Assembly (NCBI GenBank): GCA_000991415.1
Contig: LBRM01000008.1
Coordinates: 1-41,474 of the forward strand
Length of the DNA stretch: 41,474 nt
Source: Candidatus Nomurabacteria bacterium GW2011_GWA1_36_15
GTDB taxonomy: Bacteria > Patescibacteriota > Minisyncoccia > Phycocordibacterales > UBA9973
Reading direction: 5' to 3'
In this document: positions 31,517 to 39,745 of the stretch, piece by piece
Position numbering within the stretch: position 1 is the first letter of the stretch
How the letters are laid out: the number at the start of each line of letters is the position of its first letter
The notes under the pieces: model-generated
What the model saw: the letters and a program-made list of their open reading frames with translations, nothing else
Told to the model about the DNA's origin: nothing
The model's database searches: none
Translations under genes and position numbers: made by a program

Positions 31517-33505
31517 CTACAATAGATTCTCTGGATCCACGGACACTTCAAAAGAAGGAGGGAGAGAAGAAAGTAAATTTTTTAAATTTTGATCCACTGA
31601 AGAACCAACAGAGAGCTCTGGTAAAGACCATTTTTTTGTTTCTATTTTTATCAGGGCATTTGTCACATACTGATTTTTATTTTTAGGAACGAATCCACTA
31701 AAAATTTCAGGATTATATTCTTTTAGGAGTTCTTTTAACGTTTGTCTGGCCTTGATTGATTCTGTTTTATCGCCCAGAAAAGTAATTTTAATAAAACGTT
31801 TAAAAGGTGGATAATTTAAATTTTTTCTGTCTTCTAGCTCTTCCCGTATAAAATGGAGTAAATTTTCTGATTTAACAGCCAGAAGGGCAGGGTCGTTTTT
31901 ATTTTTTGTTTGGATGATAAGTTTTTTTTCTGTTTTAGAAAGTATAGAAAGCAAAAGTTGAATTATTTTTTCACTCATTTTGAAATTTGGTATACTCCAG
32001 AGAGAATCAAAAGAAGCAACTATTGATAAATCAACTTTTGCTTTTAGATAAAAAAAGGCCATTTCTGTGCCCACTAGTATTGAACCGGAATTTTTCTCAA
32101 ACTCTTTTGTAATTTTTTCTGCCTCTTTATCTGTTTTTACTGATTCTCTATTTAATTTAAAAATCTTAATTTTGGGGAATTTATTTTTTATTTCTGCTAA
32201 AACTGTATCTGTGCCAATACCCAAAGGCATTAAATTCCAACCTCCGCAGTTCGCACATTTAATCTCCGGCTCTTTTTCTGTATTACATTTATTGCAAACG
32301 AACATTCTTTTTTTGTTATCACGAGAAAGATACAATACTACCGGAGCCAAACATTTTTCACAATTTATCGTTTCATTACAGTCTTTACATATGGTGTGTG
32401 TGGCCAGACCTTTTCTTAATGAAAAGATAAAAATATTTTTTTTGTTTTTTAAACTATGTTGTATTTCCTCGATGCTTTTCTCAGAGAATATTTTAAAAGA
32501 ATTTTTAGATGAGTTCTGCGCCTCTTCTTCCTTATGGGGATTGGGATTTACTATATTTATCATCGCTTCATCAAAATTAGTCCTGAAAGACAAAGGATAT
32601 ACTTCACTTAAACCGTCTATTTCTTTTCTAGCTATAGTTTCATAACGCAATAAAGTGTCAGCCAATATGAATTTTACATTAATTTTTGAGGCATAAACTT
32701 CCGCAAAAATTCTCAAATCAAAATGAGGTCTCGGAAACATCTTGTAAACGTCTGAATTTTCATGTTCTACTATTATTGCTCCTAAATCTGTGCGGGGGAT
32801 AGACAAATATTGGGCGGTTCCCAATATTAATACCCCATGTGCAGAATTAACTATTTGTTCATATTTTTCAATGATTTTTTTAGGTTTTAATCCTCCGTGC
32901 ATAGAAAAAGTGAAGTTTTCTATACCTTTTGATAATGCTTGCTGAAAAATTTCTATGTCATATTCTGTTGGCAATACTATAAAAACAGATTTTTTTAAAG
33001 CGAAATATCCGCGAATTAAAGTTTTATAAAAAGAAATACGATCTTCCAGTTGAGCCTGTAGAAGCAATTTTTCAGTTTTGATGTTTTCAGAAGCATTAGT
33101 TAATTCCTTTTTATCTTTTTTTTCACTGAAAGTATTTTTATTCTTCTCGGAAAATTTCACTATTTCATCGTATTTTTCTCGGAAGATGGCAGGAATGAAA
33201 GATGCGACTCCGATATTTTTTGGGGAAACAAAATAAGAACTCAATTCTAAGGCAGATTCTAAAAATTCATTTCTAAAAATAGAGTGTTCTTTTATTTCAA
33301 CTATTTTTTTTAATTGGAAGGGCATATTTTTTATACCCGATTTAGTATTCGTTACATCTTGGCAAGAAATGACCAAGCCTAGAATTTTTTTATTACGTAA
33401 GAAAATGCTTACGATACTTCCATTTTTTACATCTTTGGCAGTGAAATAGGTCAATTCCGTTCTGAAGGATCCTTTATCTAACGGTATTACAGTTACAATT
33501 TTCAT
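31517..33505 (-). CDS. priA: PriA-like primosomal protein N', helicase motifs lost
   Basis: PriA restarts stalled replication forks. The 662 aa keep the PriA plan: an N-terminal DNA-binding domain, a helicase-like region, paired zinc-binding CxxC motifs (CKDCNETINCEKC; CNKCNTEKEPEIKCANCGG) and the C-terminal domain (YPPFKRFIKITFLGD). But the P-loop, normally GxTGSGKT, reads LLLQAQLEDRISFYKTL (about 147-163). The DEEH box reads IIVEHENSDVYK. Motif III (GSATPS) is ILADTLLRYE, and the AGRAGR Arg motif is LLSILSKTEK. So ATP binding and hydrolysis are unlikely; a scaffold role is inferred. The start ATG lies 6 nt after an extended -10, divergent from mreB. Confidence 0.85.
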   Translation of the reverse strand: MKIVTVIPLDKGSFRTELTYFTAKDVKNGSIVSIFLRNKKILGLVISCQDVTNTKSGIKNMPFQLKKIVEIKEHSIFRNEFLESALELSSYFVSPKNIGVASFIPAIFREKYDEIVKFSEKNKNTFSEKKDKKELTNASENIKTEKLLLQAQLEDRISFYKTLIRGYFALKKSVFIVLPTEYDIEIFQQALSKGIENFTFSMHGGLKPKKIIEKYEQIVNSAHGVLILGTAQYLSIPRTDLGAIIVEHENSDVYKMFPRPHFDLRIFAEVYASKINVKFILADTLLRYETIARKEIDGLSEVYPLSFRTNFDEAMINIVNPNPHKEEEAQNSSKNSFKIFSEKSIEEIQHSLKNKKNIFIFSLRKGLATHTICKDCNETINCEKCLAPVVLYLSRDNKKRMFVCNKCNTEKEPEIKCANCGGWNLMPLGIGTDTVLAEIKNKFPKIKIFKLNRESVKTDKEAEKITKEFEKNSGSILVGTEMAFFYLKAKVDLSIVASFDSLWSIPNFKMSEKIIQLLLSILSKTEKKLIIQTKNKNDPALLAVKSENLLHFIREELEDRKNLNYPPFKRFIKITFLGDKTESIKARQTLKELLKEYNPEIFSGFVPKNKNQYVTNALIKIETKKWSLPELSVGSSVDQNLKNLLSSLPPSFEVSVDPENLL

Positions 33506-33511
33506 GTTTCT

Positions 33512-33517
33512 ATTCTA
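33512..33517 (-). promoter_or_regulatory. Extended -10 of priA (leaderless)
   Basis: On the minus strand, TGT-TAGAAT ends 6 nt before the priA ATG (33503-33505). It is back to back with the mreB -10, with only 13 bp between the two hexamers. Confidence 0.6.
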
Positions 33518-33530
33518 ACATAACTTGTGA

Positions 33531-33536
33531 TATATT
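33531..33536 (+). promoter_or_regulatory. Extended -10 of mreB (leaderless)
   Basis: TGA-TATATT ends 6 nt before the mreB ATG (33543). The whole mreB-priA gap is 37 bp, so any -35 element would lie in the neighbouring gene's start. Confidence 0.6.
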
Positions 33537-33542
33537 TACTTT

Positions 33543-34556
33543 ATGGGATTTTTTTCAAGAAAATTGGGCATAGATTTGGGAACGGCCAACACCTTGGTAT
33601 TTCTGCCCGGCAGAGGAATAGTTCTAAACGAGCCTTCAGTAGTGGCGGTTTCCGAGCAAGATAGTAAAATTTTGGCCATAGGTTTTGAGGCGAAAGATAT
33701 GATTGGAAAAACACCGGATTCTATCATCACTTATTGTCCGATGAAAGACGGAGTGATCGCGGATTATCGCGTGACCGAAGCTATGCTTCGTTATTTTATT
33801 AATAAAGCGTTGGGAAGATTTAATCTCTTCAAACCTGATGTTATGGTTTCCGTGCCAGCAGGCGTTACTTCTACAGAACGCAGAGCTGTGGTAGAAGCGG
33901 CTATACGCGCAGGCGCTAAAAATGCTTATGTGGTAAAAGAGCCAATCTTGGCTGCCATAGGCGCTGGTATTCCAATTTATGAATCAAAAGGATATATGAT
34001 AGTTGATATCGGCGGAGGCACAACAGATGTGGCTGTTATCTCATTAGGTGGTATTGTTTCTTCCACTTCAGTAAAATGTGCCGGCAATAAAATCGATCAA
34101 GCTATTGCAGATTATATTAAAAAAACTTTTAATTTGGCGATCGGAGACAAAACAGCAGAAGAAGTAAAAATAAAGATTGGTGCGGCTGTTCCTCTGGAAG
34201 AAGAACTCAGAGTTACTATTAAAGGGCGGGATTTTATTCAAGGATTGCCCCGATCTGCTCAAGTTGGAACCAATGAAATAGTGAAAGCCATAGATGGAGA
34301 ATTAAAACAAATAATCAAAGCCATCAAAGATGTTTTGCAGGAAACTCCGCCGGAACTTGCTTCTGACATAATGGATTATGGCATTATTATGACAGGCGGT
34401 TCATCCCAATTGCGTAATTTTACAGATCTGGTTTACAGAAAAACTGGGGTAAAAGCAACCTTAGCCGAGGATTCTATTTTTTGTGTGGTAAAAGGCACCG
34501 GTATCGCTCTTGAACACCTGGATGTCTATAAAAAAACAGTTCTAAGCAAAAAATAA
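33543..34556 (+). CDS. mreB: Rod shape-determining protein MreB
   Basis: Actin-like filament protein guiding lateral wall synthesis. The 337 aa show GIDLGTANTLVFLPGRGIVL (phosphate 1), VSVPAGVTSTERRAVVEA, the phosphate-2 DIGGGTTDVAVISLGG, and the adenosine motif GIIMTGGSSQLRNF. Full length. Its stop overlaps the holB ATG by 1 nt. No mreC or mreD follows, which is unusual for rod-shaped bacteria but cannot be judged from one window. Confidence 0.97.
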   Translation: MGFFSRKLGIDLGTANTLVFLPGRGIVLNEPSVVAVSEQDSKILAIGFEAKDMIGKTPDSIITYCPMKDGVIADYRVTEAMLRYFINKALGRFNLFKPDVMVSVPAGVTSTERRAVVEAAIRAGAKNAYVVKEPILAAIGAGIPIYESKGYMIVDIGGGTTDVAVISLGGIVSSTSVKCAGNKIDQAIADYIKKTFNLAIGDKTAEEVKIKIGAAVPLEEELRVTIKGRDFIQGLPRSAQVGTNEIVKAIDGELKQIIKAIKDVLQETPPELASDIMDYGIIMTGGSSQLRNFTDLVYRKTGVKATLAEDSIFCVVKGTGIALEHLDVYKKTVLSKK

Positions 34557-35314
34557 TGGAAATTTTAGATAATCTGGATAAAAATAATTTGCATCACGCA
34601 TATTTGATAGAAGGAACTGAAGAGGAAATTGTGCCTGAAATTTTTAAGTTCATGGAAATTTTAGGAATAGAAACTTCTGCTAATCCGGACTTTTATCATA
34701 TATCTGTAGATTCCTTTAAAATTGAAGATGCTCGCAATTTAAAATCCGTGGAACACGAGAAAAGTTTTTCAACTGGCAAAAAGATATTCCTAATTTCTGC
34801 CAATAATTTTTTACTTGAAGCGCAAAATACCTTGCTTAAAATATTTGAAGAACCGATAGAAAATACGCATTTTTTTATAATAATACCTAATACAGATACT
34901 CTTTTGAAAACTCTTGTTTCTAGATTTTATTTAATCAAAACAAAAACAAAATTGGGGGATGAATTAAAAGAAGCAGAAAAATTTATGGCTCTGCCTCTAA
35001 AAAATAGAATTGATTTTATTAAAGAATTATTGGTTGAACCGGAAAAAGATGCTGGAATTGTCTTATTAGATTCTACTAGATCTAAAGCTTTAAAATTTTT
35101 AAATGCACTCGAAACTATTTCACAAAGTAAATTTCTAAAAAATTCTTCTGGCTTGACCCTTCCCGGAGTACCGGGCGGGACCCACACCATTCAGAATTCT
35201 TTAGAAATTTACTTTAAACATATTTTTAAAGTTCGGGAATTTTTGAATCAACCTGGTTCATCAGTGAAAAACTTAATGGAATCCTTAGCTTTAATTACAC
35301 CTAATTTAAAATAG
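34556..35314 (+). CDS. holB: DNA polymerase III delta' subunit-like (HolB)
   Basis: Clamp-loader subunit. The 252 aa show HHAYLIEGTEEEIVPE at the start (no intact P-loop, as in other delta' subunits), KIFLISANNFLLEAQNTLLK, IFEEPIENTHFFIIIPN, and LLKTLVSRFYLIK (the SRC-like Arg). The zinc module is absent. A diverged copy of the palindromic core element (35129-35210) encodes SSGLTLPGVPGGTHTIQNSL in the C-terminal part. It starts at the mreB stop. Confidence 0.85.
   Translation: MEILDNLDKNNLHHAYLIEGTEEEIVPEIFKFMEILGIETSANPDFYHISVDSFKIEDARNLKSVEHEKSFSTGKKIFLISANNFLLEAQNTLLKIFEEPIENTHFFIIIPNTDTLLKTLVSRFYLIKTKTKLGDELKEAEKFMALPLKNRIDFIKELLVEPEKDAGIVLLDSTRSKALKFLNALETISQSKFLKNSSGLTLPGVPGGTHTIQNSLEIYFKHIFKVREFLNQPGSSVKNLMESLALITPNLK
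35129..35210 (+). repeat. Palindromic core element, diverged copy 3 (in holB)
   Basis: Arms of 18 nt (35129-35146 and 35193-35210; left arm AAATTTCTAAAAAATTCT) match at 17 of 18 positions. The 46-nt interior has CCCTTCCCGGAG and CGGGCGGGACCCACACC; CCTTC and GGGACCCAC occupy the same places as in copies 1 and 2, and the loop length is the same within 1 nt. The remaining core differs, so membership is likely but not certain. Confidence 0.65.
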
Positions 35315-35315
35315 A

Positions 35316-35324
35316 TGTTATAAT
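35316..35324 (+). promoter_or_regulatory. Extended -10 of frr (leaderless)
   Basis: TGT-TATAAT (TATAAT 35319-35324), 7 nt before the frr ATG (35332). Consensus -10 with extended TGN; the -35 is weak. Confidence 0.65.
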
Positions 35325-35331
35325 TCAATAT

Positions 35332-35883
35332 ATGCAATACAATTTTTCAAATTTTAAATTGGGAAATAATAAGATAGTAGAATATCTGATTAGAGAATAT
35401 AGCCAACTTAATATCGGCCGGGCTTCACCTGTGATATTAGATGGAGTTTCTGTAGAATCATATGGTTCTTATGTTCCATTAAAGAATGTAGCCTCAGTTT
35501 CTATTGAAGACCCCAAAACCTTACGCATTACTCCTTGGGATAAAAATCAAATTAAGGAAATCGAAAAAGCCATAGTATCTTCGAATCTGGGATTATCAGT
35601 GGCTGCGGACGCTTCTGGTATTCGAGTTATTTTTCCACAATTAACGACAGAAACAAGACAGACTCTGGTGAAAGTGTTAAAAGAAAAATTGGAAGAAAGT
35701 AGAATAACGGTACGCAAAGAACGTGAACGGGTTTGGGATGAAATTCAGAAATTAGAAAAAGAAGGAAAAATAACTGAGGATGATAAATTTAAAGCAAAAG
35801 AGGATTTACAAAAAATTATAGATGAAACAAATAAAAATTTAGAGAATATTTTTGAAAAGAAAGAAAAAGAAGTGCTGGGGTAA
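35332..35883 (+). CDS. frr: Ribosome recycling factor
   Basis: Splits post-termination ribosomes together with EF-G. The 183 aa show the family pattern: REYSQLNIGRASPVILDGVS, YVPLKNVASVSIEDPKTLRI, PWDKNQIKEIEKAIVSSNLG and the C-terminal RKERERVWDEIQKLEKEGKI helix with TEDDKFKAKEDLQKIID. Normal length. It has its own extended -10 and no Shine-Dalgarno sequence. rseP follows after 43 nt that contain a short tandem repeat. Confidence 0.96.
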   Translation: MQYNFSNFKLGNNKIVEYLIREYSQLNIGRASPVILDGVSVESYGSYVPLKNVASVSIEDPKTLRITPWDKNQIKEIEKAIVSSNLGLSVAADASGIRVIFPQLTTETRQTLVKVLKEKLEESRITVRKERERVWDEIQKLEKEGKITEDDKFKAKEDLQKIIDETNKNLENIFEKKEKEVLG

Positions 35884-35886
35884 ATT

Positions 35887-35909
35887 AGGTGCTAGTTTCT
35901 AGGTGCTAG
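35887..35909 (+). repeat. Tandem AGGTGCTAG repeat before rseP
   Basis: AGGTGCTAG occurs at 35887-35895 and 35901-35909, period 14. It fills most of the frr-rseP gap. No function is evident. Confidence 0.6.
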
Positions 35910-35926
35910 CTTAAAGAAAGAAACAT

Positions 35927-37015
35927 ATGAATATATTAATTTTTATTATAATTTTATTGGTATTGGTTTTGGTCCATGAATTTGGGCATTTTTTTGCCGC
36001 TAAAAAATTTGGCATCAGAGTGGATGAATTTGGTTTTGGTTTTCCCCCTAGATTATTTAGTTTTAAAAAAGGAGAAATTGAATATAGTTTTAATCTTTTG
36101 CCAATTGGAGGATTTGTAAAAATTTTTGGTGAAAATCCTGATGAAGAAAATACTTTTGGCCCTGATGCCTCCAGAAGTTTTATAAATAAACCAAAATATA
36201 AGCAGGCTGTAGTGCTTTTTGCCGGAGTGTTTGCGAATTTTTTACTTGCTTGGTTTTTGTTTTCTTTGGGTTTTATGTCAGGACTTCCGACTTCAGTGGG
36301 AAATGAGCCTAGAGGATATTCAATGGCAGACACCCATTTGGTAGTAGTTTCTGTTTTGGCTGATTCGCCGGCTGAAAAAGCGGGATTAAAATCCGGAGAT
36401 AAAATAGTTTATATAAAAAGCAATAATCTCGACACGAATTATATTAGTCCTGAAACTGTAAGGTCTTTTGTTGCTTCGGGTAATAAAATAGAAATTGGAT
36501 ATTTACGTGGAAAAGACACAATATATAATACAGTAGAAATTACCCCTCAAAATGACAATGGCAGTTTTTTTATAGGTATTTCTATGGATCAGATAGGAAT
36601 CGTTAAATTGCCTGTTTTAACGGCTTTTTGGGAAGGGTTAAAATTAGACTGGTTTGTAACAAAAGGCACGGTTGTGGGGCTTTATACGCTTATAAAAGAG
36701 GGTATAGAAGGGAGGGGAAGCCTTGCTTCTGTTACAGGTCCTGTTGGCATGGTAGGAATAGTGGGTAATGCTTATCAATTTGGCTTTGTGTACCTGCTTT
36801 CCTTTTCTGCCTTGATTTCAGTAAATTTGGCTATTATCAATCTCATTCCTTTTCCCGCCTTAGATGGTGGACGTTTGTTTTTCCTTTTGATTGAAAAAAT
36901 AAAAGGCTCTCGTTTAAATCCTAAATTCGCTAACACCGTCAACATGGTCGGTTTTGCCGTTTTAATTATTTTAATGCTTCTTGTTACTTACCACGATGTA
37001 GTTAAATTATTCTAA
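35927..37015 (+). CDS. rseP: Site-2 protease RseP-like
   Basis: Membrane zinc metalloprotease that cuts within or next to membrane helices. The 362 aa begin with a helix carrying the HExxH motif (LVLVHEFGHFFAAKKFG), then GFGFPPRLFS, NLLPIGGFVKIFGE, one PDZ domain (about 130-210; DSPAEKAGLKSGDKIVYI), and the C-terminal NLIPFPALDGGRLFFLLIE with the third metal ligand Asp. Complete. Substrates (anti-sigma factors or signal-peptide remnants) cannot be inferred. Confidence 0.95.
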   Translation: MNILIFIIILLVLVLVHEFGHFFAAKKFGIRVDEFGFGFPPRLFSFKKGEIEYSFNLLPIGGFVKIFGENPDEENTFGPDASRSFINKPKYKQAVVLFAGVFANFLLAWFLFSLGFMSGLPTSVGNEPRGYSMADTHLVVVSVLADSPAEKAGLKSGDKIVYIKSNNLDTNYISPETVRSFVASGNKIEIGYLRGKDTIYNTVEITPQNDNGSFFIGISMDQIGIVKLPVLTAFWEGLKLDWFVTKGTVVGLYTLIKEGIEGRGSLASVTGPVGMVGIVGNAYQFGFVYLLSFSALISVNLAIINLIPFPALDGGRLFFLLIEKIKGSRLNPKFANTVNMVGFAVLIILMLLVTYHDVVKLF

Positions 37016-37026
37016 AATTAATTAAT

Positions 37027-37998
37027 ATGAAAAAAAAGAAATTGAAGATAGGCGTACTCTTTGGGGGTAAATCAGCGGAGCATGAAGTTTCTATAATGTC
37101 AGCTAAAAACATTATTAGAGCTTTGGATAAAGAAAAATATCAAATATTTCCCATAAAAATAAACAGAAATGGAAAATTTAATTTTAATATTATTAAAAAA
37201 ATGGACGTTATCTTTCCTGTATTGCATGGTCCTTTTGGGGAAGATGGAAGCATGCAAGGATTGCTGAAGGTTCTTAATCTTCCTTTTGTCGGATCCAGTG
37301 TTTTGGGATCGGTTGTCAGTATGGATAAAGATGTGATGAAGAAACTTCTAAAAGAAGCTGGGATTCCCATCGGTAAATTTATTGTTCTTTGCGTCACAGA
37401 AAAAATAACGTTTGAAAAAGTTATAAAAATTTTGGGTTCCTCTTTGTTTATAAAACCTGCCAATATGGGTTCTTCGGTTGGCATTAAAAAAGCTGAAAAT
37501 AAAAAAGAATTCGTCGCTGGTATTAAAAATGCTTTTCGATATGATTCTAAAATTATTATTGAGGAAACAATAAACGGAAGAGAAATCGAATGTTCCGTAT
37601 TGGGAAATGAAAAGCCCTTGGCTTCAATTCCTGGAGAAATTGTCCCAATCAATGATTTTTATTCCTACAAAGCAAAATATATAAAAAAGAATGGAGCAGA
37701 TCTTTTAATTCCAGCCAAACTTACCAAAGCAACAATTAAAAAAGTTCAAAATTTAGCAATTAAAGTATTTCAAACTCTTAATTGTGAAGGAATGGGGCGA
37801 GTAGATTTTTTTGTGAAGAAAAATGGGGAAGTATTAGTGAATGAAATTAATACCATTCCAGGATTTACAGCTATAAGTATGTATCCCAAATTATGGGAAG
37901 CAAGTGGTTTGCCCTTACCAAAACTTTTAGATAAATTGATCAATCTTGCCATAGAGAGATTTAAACGAGAGTCAAAATTAAAAACTACAGTTTCTTAA
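37027..37998 (+). CDS. ddl: D-alanine--D-alanine ligase
   Basis: ATP-grasp enzyme making the D-Ala-D-Ala used by MurF. The 323 aa show GVLFGGKSAEHEVSIMSAKN, VLHGPFGEDGSMQGLL, FVGSSVLGSVVSMDKDVMK, the ATP-grasp strand FIKPANMGSSVGIKKA, MGRVDFFVKKNGEVLVNEIN and TIPGFTAISMYPKLWEASG. Complete. It starts 11 nt after rseP. Confidence 0.96.
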   Translation: MKKKKLKIGVLFGGKSAEHEVSIMSAKNIIRALDKEKYQIFPIKINRNGKFNFNIIKKMDVIFPVLHGPFGEDGSMQGLLKVLNLPFVGSSVLGSVVSMDKDVMKKLLKEAGIPIGKFIVLCVTEKITFEKVIKILGSSLFIKPANMGSSVGIKKAENKKEFVAGIKNAFRYDSKIIIEETINGREIECSVLGNEKPLASIPGEIVPINDFYSYKAKYIKKNGADLLIPAKLTKATIKKVQNLAIKVFQTLNCEGMGRVDFFVKKNGEVLVNEINTIPGFTAISMYPKLWEASGLPLPKLLDKLINLAIERFKRESKLKTTVS

Positions 37999-38004
37999 AT
38001 AAGC

Positions 38005-38033
38005 TTGCATTTTAAAGGAAATTATATTAATCT
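38005..38033 (+). promoter_or_regulatory. rpmG promoter, placed for a leaderless mRNA
   Basis: TTGCAT (38005-38010), a 17-nt spacer, then TAATCT (38028-38033). The rpmG ATG is 6 nt further on (38040). Confidence 0.6.
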
Positions 38034-38039
38034 ATATAT

Positions 38040-38198
38040 ATGTCACAAGAAAGACTTATAAAACTTGCCTGTTCTGCTTGTAAGCGTATAAATTACTGGT
38101 CTGGCAAAAACAAGAAATTGGTAACTGAAAAAATCGAGCTGAAAAAATATTGTAAATGGTGTAAAAAACAGACCAAGCATAAAGAAACCAAGAAATAA
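38040..38198 (+). CDS. rpmG: 50S ribosomal protein bL33
   Basis: 52-aa ribosomal protein: MSQERLIKLACSACKRINYW, then SGKNKKLVTEKIELKKYC and KWCKKQTKHKETKK. The two CxxC pairs make the zinc-binding form. The length and the LKKYCKWCKK block are diagnostic. The promoter places the start of transcription on the ATG. tRNA-Trp follows after a separate promoter, a neighbourhood (rpmG next to tRNA-Trp) common in bacteria. Confidence 0.95.
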   Translation: MSQERLIKLACSACKRINYWSGKNKKLVTEKIELKKYCKWCKKQTKHKETKK

Positions 38199-38232
38199 TT
38201 TCTATTTTACGCCTATTCTGATATACTTAAGT

Positions 38233-38260
38233 TTAACAATAATTTTATTTATTGTATTCT
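38233..38260 (+). promoter_or_regulatory. Promoter of tRNA-Trp and purF
   Basis: TTAACA (38233-38238), a 16-nt spacer, then TATTCT (38255-38260). Start is expected near 38267, three nt before the tRNA. No other promoter is seen before purF, so tRNA and purine genes probably share a transcript. Confidence 0.6.
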
Positions 38261-38269
38261 TTTTGTTTT

Positions 38270-38340
38270 GGGCGATTAGTTAAGTGGTATAACTTCGGTC
38301 TCCAAAACCGATGTCGGGAGTTCGATTCTCTCATCGCCTG
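38270..38340 (+). tRNA. tRNA-Trp (anticodon CCA)
   Basis: 71 nt. Acceptor GGGCGAT/ATCGCCT (one G-T pair); anticodon stem TCGGT/ACCGA with loop CTCCAAA (CCA); T stem GGGAG/CTCTC with loop TTCGATT. Discriminator G is the Trp identity base. CCA is not encoded. The GTG start of purF lies 4 nt after the last tRNA base. Confidence 0.96.
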
Positions 38341-38343
38341 CAG

Positions 38344-39744
38344 GTGAAAAAAAATGATAATAAAAATTTGAATGAAAAATGCGGGGTTTTTGGAATCTGG
38401 GACGAAAATGAAGCATCTCGTTATGTTTATTTTGGACTTTTTGCTCTTCAACATAGAGGACAAGAACAAACAGGCATTGCTTCAACTAACGAAAAGAAAA
38501 TTTTTTTCTATAAAAATCGAGGATTAGTAAGCCAAGTTTATACTGAAAAAATAATAAAAAAACTTTCTGGTCTCGCTGCTATTGGTCATAATCGCTATTC
38601 AACTTCGCGCGGCACGAGCACAAAGCATACTCAGCCAGTTATTATTAACAATACTGTTGCTTTTGCTCATAACGGTAATTTACCAAGTACCAAAGCATTA
38701 ACAGATTTTCTTAAAAAAAATAAAATACCCACTAGAAATAATTCCGATTCGGAACTGATGACAAAAGCCATCGGTTTTTATATGAAAAAGGGGATGTCCT
38801 TGCCGAAAGCCATAATAAAATCATATCCTCTTTTTACTGGAGCATTTTCTTGTATAGCGCTTTCCAAAAAAGAATTAGTGGCCTTCCGCGATCCCAGAGG
38901 AATTCGACCTTTTGTCCTAGGCAGAAAAGGGAAAAAAATCATCGTTGCCTCGGAAACATGTGCTCTCAGAGCATGTGGCGCAGAATTTGTGAGAGAAATA
39001 CTTCCTGGAGAAATGACAGTTATATCAAAAAAGGGGATCAAAAGTAAAATTCTTGCGAAAGAAGAACCGAAACTTGATATTTTTGAATTTGTTTATTTTT
39101 CTCGCCATGATTCTTTAATGTTAGGAAAATCCGTTTATCAAGTCCGTAAAAATTTCGGAAAGATGTTGTTTAAAGAACACCCTAATGTCAAATTTGATGT
39201 TGTAATACCGATACCGGAAACTTCTATTCCAGCGGCTATCGGTTATTCCCAAGCATCTGGTATTCCTTTTGAAATGGCTTTAAATAAAAATCGTTATATC
39301 CACCGTACATTTATTGAGCCTTTGCAAGTAAGCCGTGACCAAAAAGTTAAAATGAAATTGTCTGTGCTTCGAAAGATTATAAAAAATAAACGCATCGGAG
39401 TAATAGATGATTCAATTGTTCGTGGAACAACAAGCAAACAAATTGTCAGAATGCTTTTTGAGGCCGGGGCCCGCGAAGTACATTTTCTAGTCGGTTCAGC
39501 TCCAGTTAAATTTCCAGATTTTTATGGAATCGACACTCCTAAACAAGAAAATCTTATTTCCTCACAAAAAACGATAGAAGAGACTCGTCGACATCTAGGT
39601 GCAACATCTTTATCATTTCTTTCTATCGATGGGATGGTAAAAGCCACGGGTTTGCCTAAAAAAAGATTTTCTCTTTCCGCTTTTAATGGAGAGTATCCAC
39701 TGCCTATTTTTGAACACGAAAAAGAAATAAAATATAAAAAATAA
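38344..39744 (+). CDS. purF: Amidophosphoribosyltransferase PurF
   Basis: First step of purine synthesis: PRPP plus glutamine to phosphoribosylamine. From the GTG at 38344 a 12-residue propeptide precedes the catalytic Cys (NLNEK-CGVFGIWDENEAS), as in the B. subtilis type. The glutaminase has GHNRYSTSRG and NNTVAFAHNGNL; the PRPP loop is GVIDDSIVRGTTSKQ. The Fe-S cysteines of the Bacillus form are absent (RFSLSAFNGEYP). No in-frame ATG lies between the tRNA and the Cys; a TTG at 38368 is the only nearby alternative. The ORF extends upstream into the tRNA gene (ATG 38311), which is not a real start. Confidence 0.93.
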   Translation: MKKNDNKNLNEKCGVFGIWDENEASRYVYFGLFALQHRGQEQTGIASTNEKKIFFYKNRGLVSQVYTEKIIKKLSGLAAIGHNRYSTSRGTSTKHTQPVIINNTVAFAHNGNLPSTKALTDFLKKNKIPTRNNSDSELMTKAIGFYMKKGMSLPKAIIKSYPLFTGAFSCIALSKKELVAFRDPRGIRPFVLGRKGKKIIVASETCALRACGAEFVREILPGEMTVISKKGIKSKILAKEEPKLDIFEFVYFSRHDSLMLGKSVYQVRKNFGKMLFKEHPNVKFDVVIPIPETSIPAAIGYSQASGIPFEMALNKNRYIHRTFIEPLQVSRDQKVKMKLSVLRKIIKNKRIGVIDDSIVRGTTSKQIVRMLFEAGAREVHFLVGSAPVKFPDFYGIDTPKQENLISSQKTIEETRRHLGATSLSFLSIDGMVKATGLPKKRFSLSAFNGEYPLPIFEHEKEIKYKK

Positions 39745-39745
39745 T

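Noticed and set aside
38311-38343. purF start at the ATG at 38311
   Set aside because: That ATG lies inside the tRNA-Trp gene; the extra residues read tRNA sequence and would lengthen the propeptide beyond the usual size.
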